DNA of 64,000 nt from the NCBI GenBank assembly GCA_964017235.1, contig OZ024929.1, positions 27,711,464 to 27,775,463 on the forward strand. The letters are read 5' to 3'. The translations under genes and the position numbers were made by a program. Position 1 is the first letter of the stretch. Every line of letters begins with the position of its first letter. The notes under the pieces were generated by a model. That model searched no databases, was not told the origin of the DNA, and saw nothing but the letters and a program-made list of their open reading frames with translations. Positions 61,688 to 64,000 of this stretch are shown here, piece by piece. The DNA is from Sabellastarte sp. h YS-2021 (taxonomy: Eukaryota; Annelida; Polychaeta; Sabellida; Sabellidae).

Positions 61688-62566
61688 ATTGCAATTACAG
61701 AGATGTTGCCAGACTGCGCGATTGCGAGAATCTCACAATTTTTTAAAAATCTCACGCGATCTCGAAACTACGGCGCGCCGGCGCGGTATATTAGAGGTTT
61801 ACTACACGCAAATGCAGGGACCCAATGCGTGAATAGAATAGCTTTAAGCTTACACTACCTTAACATACACTAAATATTTGCTTATTATCGCTCGATGACA
61901 CCAAGAGTTGTCAATGTGCATGCGTGAACTCAACTGTAAGGAATTTTTCTATTGGTCGAGACATGACCCCTGTGTTTTTTAATTCTCGTCCAATCAAAAT
62001 CGAGAACACAGGCGTCTTCGGTAGCAGACAAAAATATTGTGGTTATATGGTAGACGTTTAAAGGATAAATATGGATGCAAACGAAATTAAAATAAATTGG
62101 AAGAGACGTTTAGGTAATACATCCATTAGTCATTCCTTCAAACCCAAGGTGTGCAACACAGATGGAAACAATAATGCTAGCAGTTCAGCATTCAGTAAGG
62201 ACTCTGAACAGGGTAAAGGCAATGAAAGTAACCAATTCACTCTGCCTCCAGTTGTCACAACTCCAGATATCCAAACTTCTGCATCTGTTTCCACAACTCC
62301 AGTTATCCAAACTTCTGCATCTGTTTCCACAACTCCAGATATCCAAGATGCATTACATTATATGAGTTTCAGTTTCTGTCAAGTAACAATGTATGACATG
62401 GTTAGGTTGTCATATGTACTAAAGTTTTATAATCTCTGAAAATATTTCCATCGAGGATCGGATCCCCCTTTTTATTTTTGAAATCCCCCCCTTTTTTTAG
62501 ACCAAGGGGGGAATTTCCCCCCCCCCCCCCTTTCATCAAAAGCTGGCAACATCTCTGAATTACAAT
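61688..62566 (+). mobile_element. hAT-like element, 863 bp, with 8-bp flanking duplication
   Basis: The element is 61696-62558. The left end ACAGAGATGTTGCCAG and the right end CTGGCAACATCTCTG are inverted. The flanks ATTGCAAT (61688-61695) and ATTACAAT (62559-62566) match in 7 of 8. CAGAG termini with an 8-bp duplication suggest hAT. A C/T-rich stretch (62462-62532) lies near the right end. It contains one small open frame but no complete transposase. Confidence 0.6.
62071..62439 (+). CDS. Hypothetical protein inside the hAT-like element
   Basis: 122 codons from ATG at 62071 (MDANEIKINWKRRLGN, polar Ser/Asn-rich, then three 12-residue units of the type TTPDIQTSASVS encoded by 36-bp DNA repeats, then a hydrophobic end). 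CCAAT-like motifs (ATTGGTC 61952, CCAATC 61991) lie just upstream, so it may be the first exon of a transposase or of a captured host gene. After the repeat units the reading may run into intron. No known domain. Confidence 0.35.
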   Translation: MDANEIKINWKRRLGNTSISHSFKPKVCNTDGNNNASSSAFSKDSEQGKGNESNQFTLPPVVTTPDIQTSASVSTTPVIQTSASVSTTPDIQDALHYMSFSFCQVTMYDMVRLSYVLKFYNL

Positions 62567-62736
62567 AATATATCATATTTTTAGAATATTCCATGGTTTT
62601 TAGCCATAGTAAATGACTTAAAAAGTATCAAACTTTGAATATAACAAAGACATTTAGTTTTAAATTACTGTTAATATTAATTAAGACAACAGATAACACC
62701 CAATTATTAAACATATAAAGTCTTCATGATGAGTTT

Positions 62737-62835
62737 AGTAAATACGTGTATTTACTGGCCCAAAAAACAGTAAATACTCGTATTTACTGAAATATCCAAA
62801 TTACTGACCAAATCAGTAAATACACATATTTACTG
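62737..62835 (+). repeat. Three clustered palindromes (CAGTAAATAC...GTATTTACTG)
   Basis: Hairpin-forming words at 62737-62756, 62768-62789 and 62814-62835, plus a half site at 62842. The arms are the same 9-10 bases, the loops differ (GT, TC, CACA). Confidence 0.75.
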
Positions 62836-62869
62836 AAAATTTCAGTAAATATACGTTTTTATTGTGTAA

Positions 62870-64000
62870 ATAGATCCTATCCAATGGACAATTGCTAATC
62901 CGGTCGGCGCAGACCGGCCCGCCAAATGCCAGAAAAAGACGTCCTGTGTTTCCACCCTCTGGCTGGTCCAGTCCTGTGCATTCACCAGGTGGCACATGGT
63001 ATTTACTTCCTGTCTAGACAACATGACGTCATAGCATCTTTTTCGTTTGGCGCGTGTACTGTGCAGACGTGTTTTCAACAATCTCCAGATATTTTAAGGA
63101 AAAGTGTCGATTATGACGGATTTTCTACCTAATTTGCAAATAATTTATTGTAGAAGTGTTACCTACATATCAAGCACGGATATATATTAAGAAATCTGCT
63201 GGAAACGCTCCCTAGCTGACTCAATTTAGTGTTGATGATAGGGCAGTAAGCGACGAGTAATATGAATTATGAAGGCAGCCATTTTTGCATTGTTTCCTCC
63301 CATTCAACCATGGTGTTGTTAGGGGCAGATTAAGGAAATAATGGATATACTACTTACAGGTATTTTTATCCGTGTCTTTTGTTTGAATGTACCTTTTCTA
63401 GTACTACGAATAGAAATCACGGACAACTTCAGTCTACGTAGTTTTGAACACTGTAAATAGAAGGAATTCCCCAAGAGGTGCATTCTTCAGAGCGCACTGG
63501 TACCGACTTCTCTGCTGTAAGGCATCAGTCACACCAGCCAGCTCGAGTATTTATTGTTTTTTCATCAGAAGCAAGAGATGCATTCTTCAGATTTCTTCAG
63601 AGCGCACTGGTCCAGACATCTTTGCTGTAAAGCAATAGTCGACCGGCAAGCTCCAGTTCAACCAACTTCACAATAGAAGGTGATATCAGTCCCTCCCTTG
63701 CAGACCCGGCTTTGTTGTCGGTAGTGGAGGTTGTGGATGGCCAGTTCACTGGTTTTATCACGAAAGAAAGAAGGAATTTCATCTACAGAGCGCACCGGTC
63801 CAGGCTTCTCTGCTTTTAAAGCATCAGCCGACCGGCCAGCTCAAAAGAACGCGACCTCTGACATCATATCCATTCAGCCAATCGCGTGTCCTTCCGACCA
63901 AATCACGAAGCTGGTCACGTGTTTTCACCGACCAGGAAGGTAGGAAGTGCGTTCTTCAGAACTCACGTCTACTGAGATTACAGTCCCTGCTTTGCAGACA
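62870..64000. repeat. Diverged repeat region with GCGCACTGGTCC units; no clear gene
   Basis: AGAGCGCAC(T/C)GGT(A/C)C with CTTCTCTGCT and CGACCGGCCAGCTC recurs near 63490, 63600 and 63790; a partial unit is at 63945. A hairpin CCGGTC / GACCGG is at 62899-62916. Short open frames here follow the repeat and are not supported. Confidence 0.5.

Overview
This is a 64-kb piece of an AT-rich animal genome. It has introns with GT/AG splice sites, SINE, LINE and DIRS retroelements, TIR (foldback) DNA elements, Helitron-type coding sequence and many satellite-like arrays. There are no operons and no bacterial gene arrangement. A marine invertebrate, most likely a mollusc and perhaps a bivalve, fits best, because hairpin-ended repeats carrying internal 130-170 bp satellites are familiar from bivalves. 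This placement is an inference; no single gene proves it.

Host genes are few. The only well-supported one is a set of three minus-strand exons (9812-11002) with correct splice signals and matching phases, encoding part of a MIF4G-domain (PAIP1/MIF4GD-like) protein. A possible terminal exon of another gene lies on the plus strand at 1056-1150. A few other open segments are listed with low confidence.

Layout. 1-438: tail of a 169-bp-satellite element. 1941-8110: a 158-bp tandem array split by a near-complete LINE (2047-7329, 14-bp target-site duplication). 8370-9785: a 131-bp array and a hairpin tail. 9812-11464: MIF4G exons with a 281-bp partial exon duplication. 11570-14460: 148-bp and ~157-bp satellites ending in a perfect 13-bp-arm hairpin. 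14735-17424: a 133-bp array with a 1.2-kb tail and hairpin. 17880-25820: ~157-bp satellite interrupted by a composite DIRS insertion (a 304-bp mini element plus a 6-kb element with gag, RT-RNase H and tyrosine recombinase genes) and by a tRNA-derived SINE. 27236-29566: a 148-bp array with hairpin tail. 30547-31380: a Helitron/Helentron remnant joining a PIF1-helicase end to an AP endonuclease. 31805-37860: about 36 copies of a 169-bp satellite in a 2,000-bp higher-order repeat, then a tail with a perfect 10-bp-arm hairpin at 38245-38265. 38940-41808: a second copy of the 133-bp element. 43.2-56.2 kb: nested TIR/foldback elements. 56561-57700: a degenerate SWIM-finger (MULE-type) transposase. 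57971-60050: a 350-bp array in reverse orientation, again with a terminal hairpin. 61696-62558: a hAT-like element with a small open frame. 62.7-64 kb: short palindromes and degenerate repeats.

The main theme is a shared architecture. At least six sequence-unrelated repeat families have the order [tandem satellite] - [short tail, often with a GC-rich GACG/GGC tract] - [hairpin] - [A-rich end]. A Helentron coding remnant lies between two of them and shares leader sequence with one. The simplest reading is that Helentron-like elements have repeatedly captured and amplified satellites here. One satellite has gone on to form a higher-order repeat.
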